Of a DNA stretch of 64,000 nucleotides, positions 25,315 to 34,494 are shown in pieces (the first letter of the stretch is position 1; the number at the start of each line of letters is the position of its first letter). The DNA lies in assembly GCF_004919045.1 (NCBI RefSeq), contig NZ_SWDW01000017.1:19023-83022 (forward strand). Reading direction: 5' to 3'. The DNA is from Sinomonas albida (GTDB taxonomy: Bacteria > Actinomycetota > Actinomycetes > Actinomycetales > Micrococcaceae). The position numbers and the translations under genes are program-made. Under the pieces are notes generated by a model. The model had not been told where the DNA came from. It searched no databases and saw only the letters and a program-made list of their open reading frames with translations.

Positions 25315-26781
25315 TCAGTACCGCGCGACCGTGGGCCATACGCCGGACATCCACGCGAGCGGCGTCACGGTGATGCCGTCCGTGGGGTTCAGTGCGTTGA
25401 CCATCCGGCCGTTCCCGATGTAGATGCCCACGTGGTAGAAGTTGCCGGGCGTGCCGAACACCACGAGGTCGCCGGGCCGGGCGCTCGCGAGCGGGACCTT
25501 CGTCGGCGCCGAGTTGTACTGCTCCGTCGCCGTGCGCGGGACCCAGATCCCGGCCGCGCTGAACGAGTACCAGACGAGGCCCGAGCAGTCGAACCCCGTG
25601 GGTCCCGTGCCGCCCCACAGGTAGTAGTTCGGCGGGCCCACCTTTGACATCGCGGTGCTGATCGCGGCCTGGATCCCCGAGCCAGACGGGGCGGGGGCCG
25701 GTGCCGGGGCGGGAGCTGGTGCGGGGGCTGGGGCAGGCGCGGGAGCTGGGGCCGGAGCCGGCTCGGGTGCGGGAGCTGGGGCCGGAGCCGGCTCGGGTGC
25801 GGGAGCTGGGGCCGGAGCCGGCGCGGGTGCGGGAGCTGGGGCCGGAGCTGGCGCGGGTGCCGGAGCCTGGACCGGGCTTGGCTGTCCGTTCGAGGCGACG
25901 TTGACGGACGACGGCGCGGGCGGACTCAAGGGGGCCGGCGCGGCCTGCTGGGCCGCCGCTTGCGCCGGGGCTGCGGCGGCCGCCGCGGCCGCCGTCGAGG
26001 CGAGCATCGCGGCGTACTGCTGCTGCTGACGCTGCTGCTCCAAGCCTGCGACTCTGGCTTGCTCGAGCTCGACTGTGGTGTTGCGCAGGGTCGCGAGCTG
26101 GCTCACGAGGGTAGTGCGCTGGGCGTTCGCCTGGGTGACGGCACTGCGGTACGAGGCGTTGGCCGCGTCCGCGGCGTCCTTCGCCCGCGAAGCCGCCTGG
26201 GCGGCGTCGTCGGCGGCCTTGGTCGCCTCGTCCGCCTGCGCCCGCATCTGGGACGAGGCCGCGGCGGCTTGCTGCGCGGTGTTGAAGGCCTCCGAGCGCC
26301 GAGCGTCGATCGATTGGAGGGCAGCGGCCCGGTCCAGGACATTTCCGGCGTTGTCGGCCATGTAGGCCTGCACGCCCGGGTTGAGGCCGCCGCTCCGGTA
26401 GAGCTCTGCCGCGAGGGCGCCAACCTGCTTCTTTGCGCTCGCGTCCGCAGCCGCAGCGGCGTCGGCCTTCTTCTGCGCCTGCTGCGCATCCGTGCGCCGC
26501 TGGTCGAGGGTCACGAGCGCCATGCTGTACGTGTCGTTGGCGCGCATCGTGTCGACAGTGCTCTTGGCGAGGCCGTCCTGAGCCGAATTGATGAGGCCTT
26601 CGACGTGGGTCACCTCGGCCGCCGTTGCGTCCGCATTCGCCTTGGCGGCGTTGATCTGCTCAGGGGTGGGGATCGACGGATCATCTGCGGTCGCAGGGGC
26701 TGCGGCGAACGTCAGGAGGAGTGCTGCGGCAACGGAAAAAGCCGCGAATGGCCTCGCGGTCGACGTCAACTTCTTGTCCAA
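25315..26781 (-). CDS. secreted NlpC/P60 peptidoglycan endopeptidase
   Basis: A 488-residue cell-wall hydrolase of the RipA/Cgl-type layout: signal peptide (AAFSVAAALLLTFAAAPATA), long coiled coil (about 40-250, Ala-rich), an extended Pro-Ala linker (about 285-365) built from a DNA repeat, and a C-terminal NlpC/P60 domain. The catalytic Cys399 lies in DCSGLVWYSF and the His450 in FYHVGIYIG. It probably cuts peptidoglycan stem peptides during cell separation. It starts with TTG at 26781 after a GAGG; no better start precedes the signal peptide. Confidence 0.92.
   Translation of the reverse strand: MDKKLTSTARPFAAFSVAAALLLTFAAAPATADDPSIPTPEQINAAKANADATAAEVTHVEGLINSAQDGLAKSTVDTMRANDTYSMALVTLDQRRTDAQQAQKKADAAAAADASAKKQVGALAAELYRSGGLNPGVQAYMADNAGNVLDRAAALQSIDARRSEAFNTAQQAAAASSQMRAQADEATKAADDAAQAASRAKDAADAANASYRSAVTQANAQRTTLVSQLATLRNTTVELEQARVAGLEQQRQQQQYAAMLASTAAAAAAAAPAQAAAQQAAPAPLSPPAPSSVNVASNGQPSPVQAPAPAPAPAPAPAPAPAPAPAPAPEPAPAPAPAPEPAPAPAPAPAPAPAPAPAPAPAPAPSGSGIQAAISTAMSKVGPPNYYLWGGTGPTGFDCSGLVWYSFSAAGIWVPRTATEQYNSAPTKVPLASARPGDLVVFGTPGNFYHVGIYIGNGRMVNALNPTDGITVTPLAWMSGVWPTVARY
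25684..25865. repeat. in-frame GC-rich repeat coding a Pro-Ala linker
   Basis: Units of the type GCGGGAGCTGGGGCCGGAGC recur about every 24 to 48 bp and code alternating Pro-Ala with occasional Pro-Glu-Pro in the wall hydrolase linker. Such repeats change length easily. Confidence 0.85.
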
Positions 26782-26929
26782 AGCACACCTCGTAGCCTCT
26801 TGGTCTCCGGACCGAGGCTACGGCGCAAGTGTCACAATTGCAACACTAGTCACAGACGTAGCATAAACAACAGCAGTGTCATTTGAGGAGAGGCGTCGGC
26901 GTGTCGGCGTGTCGTGTCGCTGCCAACCG

Positions 26930-27304
26930 TCAACCCCACCCGAGATCGTGGAGCCGGCGATCGTCGATGCCGAAATGGTGGGCAATCTCGTGAACGACGG
27001 TCACCAGAACCTCGCGGACCACGTCCTCGCGGCTCGAGCACATCTCGAGGATCGGCTCGCGGAAGATCGTGATGCGGTCGGGCAGCGAGCCCGCTCCGTA
27101 CCAGGAGTCCCGCTCGGTGAGCGGAACCCCCTCGTACAGTCCGAGGAGCACGGTGTCGGGATCGTCGTGCGGCCCGGGCTCGTAGCGGTCTGCGATGAAT
27201 ACGGCCACGTTGTCCATGTGTCGGGAAAGGCTTTTCGGGATTCGAGCCAGCGCGGCCTCGACCGCCGCCTCGAATTCGTCCTCGTCCATCCACGGCGCAC
27301 CCAT
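26930..27304 (-). CDS. small zincin-like metallopeptidase
   Basis: A 124-residue single-domain protein of the minimal zincin family (formerly DUF1025). The zinc-binding helix is VVHEIAHHFGIDD near the C-terminus, with two His and a downstream acidic residue. Upstream blocks are ERDSWYGAGSLPDRITIFRE. No signal peptide, so it is cytoplasmic. Start uncertain between the ATG codons at 27304 and 27289. Role unknown; relatives are conserved next to tRNA or stress genes. Confidence 0.85.
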   Translation of the reverse strand: MGAPWMDEDEFEAAVEAALARIPKSLSRHMDNVAVFIADRYEPGPHDDPDTVLLGLYEGVPLTERDSWYGAGSLPDRITIFREPILEMCSSREDVVREVLVTVVHEIAHHFGIDDRRLHDLGWG

Positions 27305-27447
27305 GCGCTCAATGTAGTGCGGCGCGCGGCTCCTGGGGGATGCCGCGAGGGGGCGGGCGATTTGTGGGCGACGGCGGCCGCACCGTATAGTTTTTTGCGT
27401 CCACTTCGACTGGGATGCCCGCAAGGGAAGCCCGTTGAGGTTCTCAG

Positions 27448-27520
27448 GCCCCCATCGTCTAGCGGCCTAGGACACCGCCCTTTCACGGCGGCGGCACGGG
27501 TTCGAATCCCGTTGGGGGTA
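27448..27520 (+). tRNA. tRNA-Glu (anticodon TTC)
   Basis: A 73-base cloverleaf: acceptor GCCCCCA pairs with TGGGGGT, the anticodon stem CCGCC/GGCGG encloses the loop CTTTCAC (anticodon TTC), and the T-loop is TTCGAAT. The CCA end is not encoded. Confidence 0.96.
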
Positions 27521-27600
27521 CACGGGATCTGGTTTGGAGCAGACCTTCAGGTCTGCTAGGATTTAGATCTTGTGAGCGGGGGCAAACCCCGGACATTCAA

Positions 27601-27674
27601 GGCCCTGTAGCGCAGTTGGTTAGCGCGCCGCCCTGTCACGGCGGAGGTCGCGGGTTCAAGTCCCGTCAGGGTCG
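27601..27674 (+). tRNA. tRNA-Asp (anticodon GTC)
   Basis: A 74-base cloverleaf: acceptor GGCCCTG with CAGGGTC, anticodon stem CCGCC/GGCGG around CTGTCAC (anticodon GTC), and T-loop TTCAAGT. The CCA end is not encoded. Confidence 0.96.
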
Positions 27675-27723
27675 CTTCGGCGACATGACCCCGGTCAAGT
27701 TGCCATCGGTGACGAGTCACCGG

Positions 27724-27799
27724 GGCTCTGTAGCTCAGTTGGTAGAGCGTTCGACTGAAAATCGAAAGGTCACCGGATCGACGCCGGTCGGAGCCACCA
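27724..27799 (+). tRNA. tRNA-Phe (anticodon GAA), probable integration site
   Basis: Acceptor GGCTCTG pairs with CGGAGCC, the anticodon stem TTCGA/TCGAA encloses CTGAAAA (anticodon GAA), and the terminal CCA is encoded. The integrase gene lies about 100 bp behind its 3' end on the opposite strand, the usual layout when a tRNA 3' end is the attachment site. Confidence 0.96.
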
Positions 27800-27802
27800 C
27801 GG

Positions 27803-27838
27803 AAACCCCGCACCACGAGGTGCGGGGTTTCTGGTTTT
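27803..27838 (+). terminator. terminator after tRNA-Phe
   Basis: AAACCCCGCACC (27803-27814), loop ACGA and GGTGCGGGGTTT (27819-27830) form a perfect 12-bp stem followed by a T-rich stretch (CTGGTTTT). It ends the tRNA transcription unit and may be part of the attachment region. Confidence 0.92.
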
Positions 27839-27896
27839 CGCAGGTGAGCGGCGGGTTCTCGGTTCGCTTCAGTCCGACGGCGGCTTGCCTCTCCTC

Positions 27897-29060
27897 TCAC
27901 AGCCGGGGGACGTCGAGTTTTTGGGCCATAACGGGGCCATTAAGGGCGGCGTCGAGCACGCTCCCGGCGCGCCGGGCGACTCCTTCTCGGGCTCGGGAGT
28001 ACCGCTCGGTGACCTGGAGGCTGGAGTGCCCGAGCACGGCCTGGACGTCGGGGGCCGAGGCGCCGGCGTCGAAGAGGATGGTCGCGAAGGTGTGCCGCAG
28101 GTCGTGCACACGGAAGTCCGGACTCCCGAGCGCGATGCGGATCTTCTCCCAGTCCACGGCGCGGCGGAGGTTCCGTGCGGTGAGCCGCCCGCCGTCGGGT
28201 CCGGAGAAAAGCAGCTCGTCTGGCCCCTTGCCCTTCATTGCATCGACCACGTGGGGTCGGAGGGCTTGGATGATGGGCACCACGCGGTCCTTGTGGCTCT
28301 TGGGGCTCTGCTCGATCAGCTCCCCGTGCGGTCCGGGGGAGAAGCTGCGGCTGACCCTGATGATCCCTTGCTCTAGGTCCGCGTCGCGTACCCGCACCGC
28401 GGTGGCCTCGCCGGCTCGCATCCCTGTGTAGACGAGGGCGGCGGTGTAGCGGCGGTAGGGGCCCGCGGGGACCGCCTCGAGCAGCTGCGCGACTTGTCCC
28501 AGTGTCAGCGCTCGTGAGGTCGGGGAGATCCCGGCGTCCGGGGTGGGGCGTCTGATCTCGCGGGCGGGGTTGTAGTCGATGATGCGGGCGCGCCGGGCGG
28601 CGTCGAGGAGCCGGCTGAGGACGGCGAGGGCGTCCACCTTGACCGACGGGGTGCCGGACCACCTCACCATCGCCGCTTCGATCAGGGGTGAGGTCATCGC
28701 CTCGAGCTTGACGTGCCCGAGCGTGGGCTTCACCCGCAGCCGCCAGGCGACGTCGTATCCACGCGCCGTCGCCGGCCGCACCGAGGCCGCGATCGCTGGC
28801 CAGTGGCGTTCGTGCCACTGACTCAGCGTCATCGCCCCATCCCGGTTCTTCCCCGCGATGGCTTTGGCGAGTTCCTTCTTCGCCTCTGCGAGGGTGAGGA
28901 ACATCTGGGTGCGTTCTTTCGGCGTCCCGTCGATGTCGTGGGCGATGAGGCGGATCTGGTACCGCTTCCGGTCCTCCCGCCAGCGGATGCCCTCCGGGAG
29001 CGGGCGCCCCGTGTGCGGGTCGATCCGCACCGGCGAGTCTTTCGACGGCCTCCCGGCCAT
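27897..29060 (-). CDS. tyrosine site-specific integrase
   Basis: A 387-residue phage-type integrase. The N-terminal arm domain covers about residues 10-70, the core-binding SAM-like domain about 75-170 (TLSQWHERHWPAIAASVRPA) and the catalytic domain about 190-370. Catalytic residues are visible: Arg in TGMRAGEATAVR, the HxxR box in HDLRHTFATILF, His in LGHSSLQ and the nucleophilic Tyr in VTERYSR. The ATG at 29060 overlaps the excisionase stop by 1 bp (TGATG). The gene faces the 3' end of tRNA-Phe, which it probably uses as attB. Confidence 0.94.
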   Translation of the reverse strand: MAGRPSKDSPVRIDPHTGRPLPEGIRWREDRKRYQIRLIAHDIDGTPKERTQMFLTLAEAKKELAKAIAGKNRDGAMTLSQWHERHWPAIAASVRPATARGYDVAWRLRVKPTLGHVKLEAMTSPLIEAAMVRWSGTPSVKVDALAVLSRLLDAARRARIIDYNPAREIRRPTPDAGISPTSRALTLGQVAQLLEAVPAGPYRRYTAALVYTGMRAGEATAVRVRDADLEQGIIRVSRSFSPGPHGELIEQSPKSHKDRVVPIIQALRPHVVDAMKGKGPDELLFSGPDGGRLTARNLRRAVDWEKIRIALGSPDFRVHDLRHTFATILFDAGASAPDVQAVLGHSSLQVTERYSRAREGVARRAGSVLDAALNGPVMAQKLDVPRL

Positions 29061-29254
29061 CACCGTCTCGTCCCGCCGACGCTGAGGAACTCCTCGATCG
29101 TCTCCGCCCGCCACAGCTTGTGCTTCCCGACCTCGGCATCGTGGGGCGGGACCAGCCCGTCCCGGCGCAGCTTGTCGAAGGTCGGCAGCGGCACCCGGCA
29201 CAAGGCGGCGGCCTCGGCGCGCGTCAGGTACTCCGGCCCTGTCGCCTCACTCAT
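29060..29254 (-). CDS. excisionase-type helix-turn-helix protein
   Basis: A 64-residue MerR-like HTH_17 protein: YLTRAEAAALCRVPLPTFDK followed by LRRDGLVPPHDAEVGKHKLW. It is the usual excisionase/directionality factor partner of actinobacterial tyrosine integrases, helping to excise the element. The ATG at 29254 fits family length; the stop overlaps the integrase ATG, so the pair is one unit. Confidence 0.88.
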   Translation of the reverse strand: MSEATGPEYLTRAEAAALCRVPLPTFDKLRRDGLVPPHDAEVGKHKLWRAETIEEFLSVGGTRR

Positions 29255-30273
29255 TTCGTCCACCTCCGTGAGGCCGGCTGCTGGCAGGGGCGGAACGGGG
29301 ACGGTGGAATCTTTCGTGTGACCGCCGGGACCATGGAGGCGGATTCGTACGGGTCGACAGCCACGGGACGGTCTTCCCGAGTCGGACGGCGGCGCCCGGG
29401 TGGGGCCGCTCTGCGGGGCAGGTGCGCGCGGGGTCCCCGGCTCGATCGTCCCGTGCCCCCGAATCGCCGAAGGCTCGGCCGGGGGTCGACGGGGCCGCGC
29501 TGCGGTGCGATCATGTTTTTCAGGCGTGTGCGCTGGCTTCGCCCAGGGGCCAAAGTCGCCGGTGTGGGTTTCTCCGCCGGCCAAGTCAGGATTGACGGTG
29601 GTGCCACCGTGGCGCCACCGTGTGACCTGCGGTTTCTCTCTTTGGCGGCGAGCCGCAACCTCTTCGGGAACCGTGCGCGGAAGTCGTCATCGCGCGCCCT
29701 TTCTCGGAATCTGGGCATCTGCGCAGGTGCGTCCGGCCTCTGTCTGTGGTGAACATGAATGCGCCATCTCATGAGAGGCAGGTGCACACACGCTCCCCGG
29801 CACCCGGTCTCGCGGTGTAGTCGACGACATGATCTGCTCACTCGAGCCCCAAACGGACCACAATGGACTGGGCCCATCCACAGAGGGCCGAAGGCTGACA
29901 CCCCGGGCGGCGGGCAGGGCATCGGATGCCTCATCGCTCGCGACAAGCACCACCGTGACCGGTGAGACGACGAGCCGCCGTGCTTAAGCTCAGTGCCATC
30001 GCCTCCGATCCCTGACCGGCAACTGCCGTCACGGTCCAGTTCGCCAGTTTGGACAGCCGAACCCACCAGCCAGTCGCCTGCGATGGGCCCGCCGCGTAAC
30101 TACCATCTGGGTCGAGCCAAGCCTGCGAATCGGTCCCTTTCGAAGAGCGCACGCGTCTTGCAGACGGGGCGAAAAGGTCCGGAATCTACTCTGAGTTGAC
30201 TGGTCGCGCCGTCGCGAGGGCGCATCTGATGCGAAAGGTCGTGGCTGTTCACCTTACTGTCGAGGAGGCGGTG
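29255..30273. other. 1-kb gene-free stretch between excisionase and relaxase
   Basis: Open frames here are Arg/Pro-rich and look like frame shadows; I support no gene. It holds nested palindromes at 29595-29618 and the relaxase ribosome site (GAGGAGG, 30262-30268). In MobF elements the transfer origin usually lies near the relaxase gene, so oriT could be here (inference). Confidence 0.5.
29595..29618. repeat. nested palindromes in the excisionase-relaxase gap
   Basis: ACGGTGG-TG-CCACCGT (29595-29610) has perfect 7-bp arms, and GTGGCGCCAC (29609-29618) is a perfect palindrome overlapping it. Could be an operator or part of oriT. Confidence 0.6.
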
Positions 30274-33200
30274 GTGACGGTTTCGATGCGGGTGATGAGC
30301 GCGGGGCACGGGTACAGGTACCTGTTGCGCACGGTGGCCGCGGCCGATGGTGACCGGTCGTTGTCGACGCCGCTGACCCGCTACTACGCCGAGGCGGGAA
30401 CCCCGCCGGGGCGCTGGCTGGGCAGCGGCCTGCCTGCGCTGGGCGACGGCCAGCTCCGTCCCGGCGATCAGGTGTCTGAGGCTCAGCTGCAGCTGCTGGT
30501 GGGGATGGGGCGCGACCCGATCAGCGGCGAGCCCCTGGGCCGGGCGAATCCCGAGTACCGTCCCGCCTCCGAACGAGCCGCCGAGCGGGTGAGGGAGCTC
30601 GACCCCGAACTCGGCCCGGTGGAGCGGGCCGGTGCCGTGGCTGCGATCGAGGCGGAGGAGGCTGCGGCCGGGACGCGGAGGGCGGTTGCGGGGTTCGATT
30701 TCACGTTCTCGATCCCGAAGTCCGCCAGTGTCCTGTGGGCTGTGGCCGATGCGGGGACGCAGGCGCTGATCGCGCAGGCGCACCAAGGCGCGGTTGCGGA
30801 GATGGTTGCGTTCCTCGAGCGGGAGGTTGCAGCGACCCGCATCGGCGCAACCGGTGCCGGTGGGGCGGTTGCGCAGGTCGGCGTGGCCGGGGTGGTGGCG
30901 GCCGCGTTCGACCACTACGACAGCCGGTCCGGGGACCCGCACCTGCACACCCATGTGGTGGTCTCGAACAAGGTCCAGACCGCGCAGGACGGGAAGTGGC
31001 GGTCGCTGGATGGGCGGCCGCTGCACGCGGCGACGGTGGCGGTCTCGGAGTTGCACGAGGCGGTCTTCGCCGACCACATGACCCGGGTGTTCGGGGTGGG
31101 CTGGGAGCAGCGGGAGATGGGGCGTGACCGCAACCCGGCCTGGGCCGTCACTGGGGTGCCGGAGGAGTTGGTGGCGGAGTTCTCCACCCGCTCGCACCAT
31201 GTCGAGGCGGAGAAGGACCGGCTCATCGGGGAGTACGTGCAGCGGCACGGGCATCGGCCCTCGAGGGCGAAGATCATCAAGCTGCGGGCGCGGGCGACTC
31301 TGGCAACCCGGCCGTTGAAGGTGGTGCGCCCGCTCGCTGACCTCACCGCCGAGTGGCGGCGCCGCGCCGCCGCCCTGCTGGGCGGGGACGCCACCGCGTG
31401 GGCGCGCACCGTCACCGCGAACGAACCGGCGTTGCTGCTGCGCGCCGACGACTTCCCGCCCGAGGTCATCGGGGACCTCGGGCGCAGCGTGGTCGAGGCT
31501 GTGGGGGAGAAGCGCTCCACCTGGCGGCGCTGGAACCTCGCCGCGGAGGCGGCCCGACAGACCATGGGGTACCGGTTCGCCACCACCCAGGACCGTGAAG
31601 CGGTCGTGGATCTCGTCGTGGACGCGGCCGAGGCCGCGTCGCTGCGGCTGACCCCGCCGGAGCTCGCCTCCAGCCCGGCGCTGTTCCGCCGTCCCGATGG
31701 GACGAGCGTGTTCCGGCCGAAGCAGTCGACCGTGTTGTCCTCCGAGACCCTGCTCGCCGCCGAGGACCGGCTCCTTGAACGCTCCCGCACCACTACCGGG
31801 CCCACGGTCACGCTCGCCTCGGTCGAGAGGATCGCCTCGGGGCCGGACCGGGAGGGGCGGCTGCTGGGGGAGGACCAGGCGGCCGCGCTTGCCGCGGTCG
31901 CAGTCTCCGGCCGGGTGGTCGACGTCATACTGGGGCCGGCGGGTGCGGGCAAGACCACGGCGATGAAAGCCCTGCGCCGGGTCTGGGAGGCCGAGCACGG
32001 GAAGGGTTCCGTGATCGGGCTGGCGCCCTCGGCCCTGGCGGCGCAGGTATTGGCCGAGAACCTCGGGATTCCTGCGGAGAACACCGCGAAATGGCAGTCC
32101 GACCACCAGGTCCACGGCACCCGGTTCGGGGCCGGGCAGCTGGTCATCGTGGACGAGGCCTCCCTCGCCGGCACGCTCTCCCTTGACCGGATCGCCGACG
32201 CCGCCGCGGAATCCGGGGCCAAGGTCATCCTCGTGGGCGACTGGGCCCAGCTCCAGTCGGTCGAGGCTGGCGGGGCGTTCGGGCTCCTCGTCTCCGTCCG
32301 CGACGACGCCCCCGAACTGACCGATGTGCACCGGTTCGCGCAGTGGTGGGAGAAGACCGCCTCCCTTGACCTGCGGCACGGGCGCACCGAGGTCATCGAC
32401 ACCTACGCCGAGCATGGCCGCATCGCCGGCGGCAGCGCCGAGGCCATGAGCGATGCGGCCTATGCGGGGTGGCGCGCCGACCGCGCCGCGGGGCTGGTGT
32501 CGGTGCTGATCGCCGAGACCCGCGAGGACGTCGCCAGACTGAACCAGCGGGCCCGCTCCGACCTCATCCTCGACGGTACCCTCACCCCGGGCCGCGAGGT
32601 CCACCTCGGCGACGGCATGCAGGCAGGAGTTGGGGACACGGTCATCACCCGCCGCAACGACCGCCGGCTTGGCAACGGCAGGGACTGGGTCCGCAACGGC
32701 GACCGCTGGAACATCACCGCCGTCCGCGACGACGGATCAGTCGCCGTCTGCAAGGCCGGCAGAAGGTTCGGGGGCTCGATCGTCCTCCCGGCCTCGTATG
32801 TGGCTGAGCACGTCGACCTGGGCTACGCGGTCACCGCCCACCGGGCGCAGGGGATCACGACCGACACGGCCCACGTCCTCGTCGAGCCGACCAGCACGCG
32901 GGAGAACCTCTACGTCGCCATGACCCGCGGGCGGGAGTCGAACCGGGCGTACGTGGTGCTCGACCGGCCCGACGACCATGTCGAACCCCACCCGTCCGAG
33001 AACCCGGACGCGACCGCCCGCTCGGTGCTCTACGGGGTCCTGCAGCATGTCGGCGCCGAGCCCTCCGCCCACGAGGCCCTCAGTGCCGAGCAGGAGGCGT
33101 GGGGATCGATCGCGCAGCTCGCCGCCGAGTACGAGACCATCGCCCAAGCCGCCCAGCACGACCGCTGGGCCGCCCTCATCCGCGCCAGCGGCCTCACCCA

Positions 33201-33837
33201 GGGACAGGCCGAGGCCGTCATCGGCTCCGAGGCATTCGGTGCCCTCTCCGCCGAACTGCGCCGCGCGGAGGCGAACCACCACGACGTCGACCGGCTCCTG
33301 CCGCGCCTCGTCCAGGTGCGCGCGTTCGAGGATGTCGAGGACATCGCCGCCGTCATCCACCACCGCCTCGCAGGAGCAACCGCCCGTCCCGCAGGAGCAA
33401 CCGCCCGTCCCGCAGGCTCTGGGCGCACCCGCAAGGCCCCACTTCTGATCGTCGGCCTCATTCCGCCCGCCGACGGGCCGATGAGCCAGGACATGCGCGA
33501 CGCTCTCCATGAGCGTCGCCACCTGATGGAAGCGCGGGCCGATGCCGTCCTCGACACCGCCCTACAGGACAACGTGCCCTGGACACGGACGCTCGGGGCT
33601 ATGCCGAAGGACGCGTACGGCCGGCGGCTGTGGCGTCGGCGCGCACGGGTCGTCGCGGCCTATCGGGACCGGTACGTCATCGCCGACACCATGCCGCTTG
33701 GCGCTCGACCGGCTTCGACTGCGCAGAGGATCGACCGCGCTCGAGCCGAAGCCGCACTCCGAGCGCTGACCAACCCGCACGCCCCGGGCCAGGAGCGGCG
33801 ACCGACCCAGCGCCTCACGCGCGGGCTCGAGCTCTAG
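30274..33837 (+). CDS. MobF-family conjugative relaxase (TrwC/TraI type)
   Basis: A large DNA-transfer protein, 1187 residues, that nicks oriT and unwinds the transferred strand. The relaxase domain (about 1-330) starts with the TrwC-like SMRVMSAGHGYRYLLRTVA, with a candidate nucleophilic Tyr near residues 12-14, and has the metal-binding three-His motif DPHLHTHVVVSNK (about 221). The helicase half has Walker A GPAGAGKTT (about 555), Walker B VIVDEAS, and the late RecD-like motif YAVTAHRAQGIT (about 850). GTG at 30274 sits 5 bp after GAGGAGG. No coupling protein or type IV secretion genes are seen, so the element appears mobilisable or its transfer genes are elsewhere. Confidence 0.92.
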   Translation: MTVSMRVMSAGHGYRYLLRTVAAADGDRSLSTPLTRYYAEAGTPPGRWLGSGLPALGDGQLRPGDQVSEAQLQLLVGMGRDPISGEPLGRANPEYRPASERAAERVRELDPELGPVERAGAVAAIEAEEAAAGTRRAVAGFDFTFSIPKSASVLWAVADAGTQALIAQAHQGAVAEMVAFLEREVAATRIGATGAGGAVAQVGVAGVVAAAFDHYDSRSGDPHLHTHVVVSNKVQTAQDGKWRSLDGRPLHAATVAVSELHEAVFADHMTRVFGVGWEQREMGRDRNPAWAVTGVPEELVAEFSTRSHHVEAEKDRLIGEYVQRHGHRPSRAKIIKLRARATLATRPLKVVRPLADLTAEWRRRAAALLGGDATAWARTVTANEPALLLRADDFPPEVIGDLGRSVVEAVGEKRSTWRRWNLAAEAARQTMGYRFATTQDREAVVDLVVDAAEAASLRLTPPELASSPALFRRPDGTSVFRPKQSTVLSSETLLAAEDRLLERSRTTTGPTVTLASVERIASGPDREGRLLGEDQAAALAAVAVSGRVVDVILGPAGAGKTTAMKALRRVWEAEHGKGSVIGLAPSALAAQVLAENLGIPAENTAKWQSDHQVHGTRFGAGQLVIVDEASLAGTLSLDRIADAAAESGAKVILVGDWAQLQSVEAGGAFGLLVSVRDDAPELTDVHRFAQWWEKTASLDLRHGRTEVIDTYAEHGRIAGGSAEAMSDAAYAGWRADRAAGLVSVLIAETREDVARLNQRARSDLILDGTLTPGREVHLGDGMQAGVGDTVITRRNDRRLGNGRDWVRNGDRWNITAVRDDGSVAVCKAGRRFGGSIVLPASYVAEHVDLGYAVTAHRAQGITTDTAHVLVEPTSTRENLYVAMTRGRESNRAYVVLDRPDDHVEPHPSENPDATARSVLYGVLQHVGAEPSAHEALSAEQEAWGSIAQLAAEYETIAQAAQHDRWAALIRASGLTQGQAEAVIGSEAFGALSAELRRAEANHHDVDRLLPRLVQVRAFEDVEDIAAVIHHRLAGATARPAGATARPAGSGRTRKAPLLIVGLIPPADGPMSQDMRDALHERRHLMEARADAVLDTALQDNVPWTRTLGAMPKDAYGRRLWRRRARVVAAYRDRYVIADTMPLGARPASTAQRIDRARAEAALRALTNPHAPGQERRPTQRLTRGLEL
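33370..33411 (+). repeat. 21-bp tandem duplication inside the relaxase gene
   Basis: The 21-bp unit beginning GCAGGAGCAACCGCCCGTCC occurs twice back to back (33370-33390, 33391-33411) and codes a repeated GATARPA segment near the C-terminus. It keeps the frame. Confidence 0.9.
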
Positions 33838-33950
33838 ACCAGGACCGCGCGCACGAGCGGGGGCCTCGCGGCGCTTCGGATGCGAGGCCCCGGGACTCGA
33901 TCGCCTCCACCGCGGCGCCGCCGCTCACTCTCGTGCCGCCCGCCGAGGCG

Positions 33951-34235
33951 ATGCCAGCAGCGCCAGCGCCGACCAGCAACTCAGAGCCCACCGCGGAGTC
34001 CAGGGAGCCGTGGACGCTCCAGCCGCTGGTCCGGAGGCAGCGCAAGCCGAAGCGCGAGGTGTACACCTCCAAGATGGACCCTGAGCTCAAGGCCTGGGCC
34101 ATGAGCTTCAAGCCCGAGGAGGACTTCGTCGAAGTCGTCGAGCAGGCCGTCTGGGTCCTCAGGCTCGCCCGGGCCGGGAAGATGGAAGAGGCCGTCGCCG
34201 CGCTCGAGGAGGCGTCCCAGCCGTACTCCGAGTGA
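33951..34235 (+). CDS. small protein next to relaxase, unknown function
   Basis: A 94-residue protein with a flexible Ala/Pro/Thr-rich N-terminus and a helical C-terminal half (LKAWAMSFKPEEDFVEVVEQ, then AVWVLRLARAGKMEEAVAAL). Coding quality is good in the second half. The start is uncertain; ATG 33951 or GTG 33933. It overlaps the next (broken) gene by 4 bp (GTGA, 34232-34235), so it belongs to a small operon behind the relaxase, likely an accessory mobilisation or maintenance protein (inference). Confidence 0.6.
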   Translation: MPAAPAPTSNSEPTAESREPWTLQPLVRRQRKPKREVYTSKMDPELKAWAMSFKPEEDFVEVVEQAVWVLRLARAGKMEEAVAALEEASQPYSE

Positions 34236-34494
34236 GCCGTATTTACGTACGTACACACGGCAAGGCTGATGATGCAGCCGCCCTCGAGCGCGAGGCTGCC
34301 CCTCCGTGGGGCATGGCAAATGATCCCGAGTACGCGGAGAAGTTGCGGCCGAGAAGGACCGGCTGGACCGCGATCTCGTGGAGCGCTGGAAGGGCTCCGG
34401 CGACCCGGACAAGGCCACTCAGGCTGCCGTGGCCCGGCAGGGCGTCAGGCAGCGCGAGGAAGCAGGCGACAAGGCCGCAGCGGCCGCAGACTAG
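34232..34494 (+). pseudogene. frameshifted small relaxase-linked gene
   Basis: From GTG 34232 the frame reads MSRIYVRTHGKADDAAAL then PPWGMANDPEYAEKLR; after about 34346-34350 the sense continues in another frame (AEKDRLDRDLVERWKGSG, later QAAVARQGVRQREEAGDKAA) to a TAG at 34492-34494. Adding one base near 34347 would restore a charged helical protein of about 87 residues. GTGA overlap with the upstream gene shows it was translationally coupled. The intact function is unknown. Confidence 0.65.

Noticed and set aside
25684..25865. GC-rich short repeats that could be mistaken for a CRISPR array
   Set aside because: They are in frame, lack unique spacers and code the Pro-Ala linker of a wall hydrolase.
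29251..30066. Long minus-strand open frame between excisionase and relaxase
   Set aside because: Arg/Pro/Ser-rich composition typical of a shadow frame in GC-rich DNA; no family features or ribosome site.
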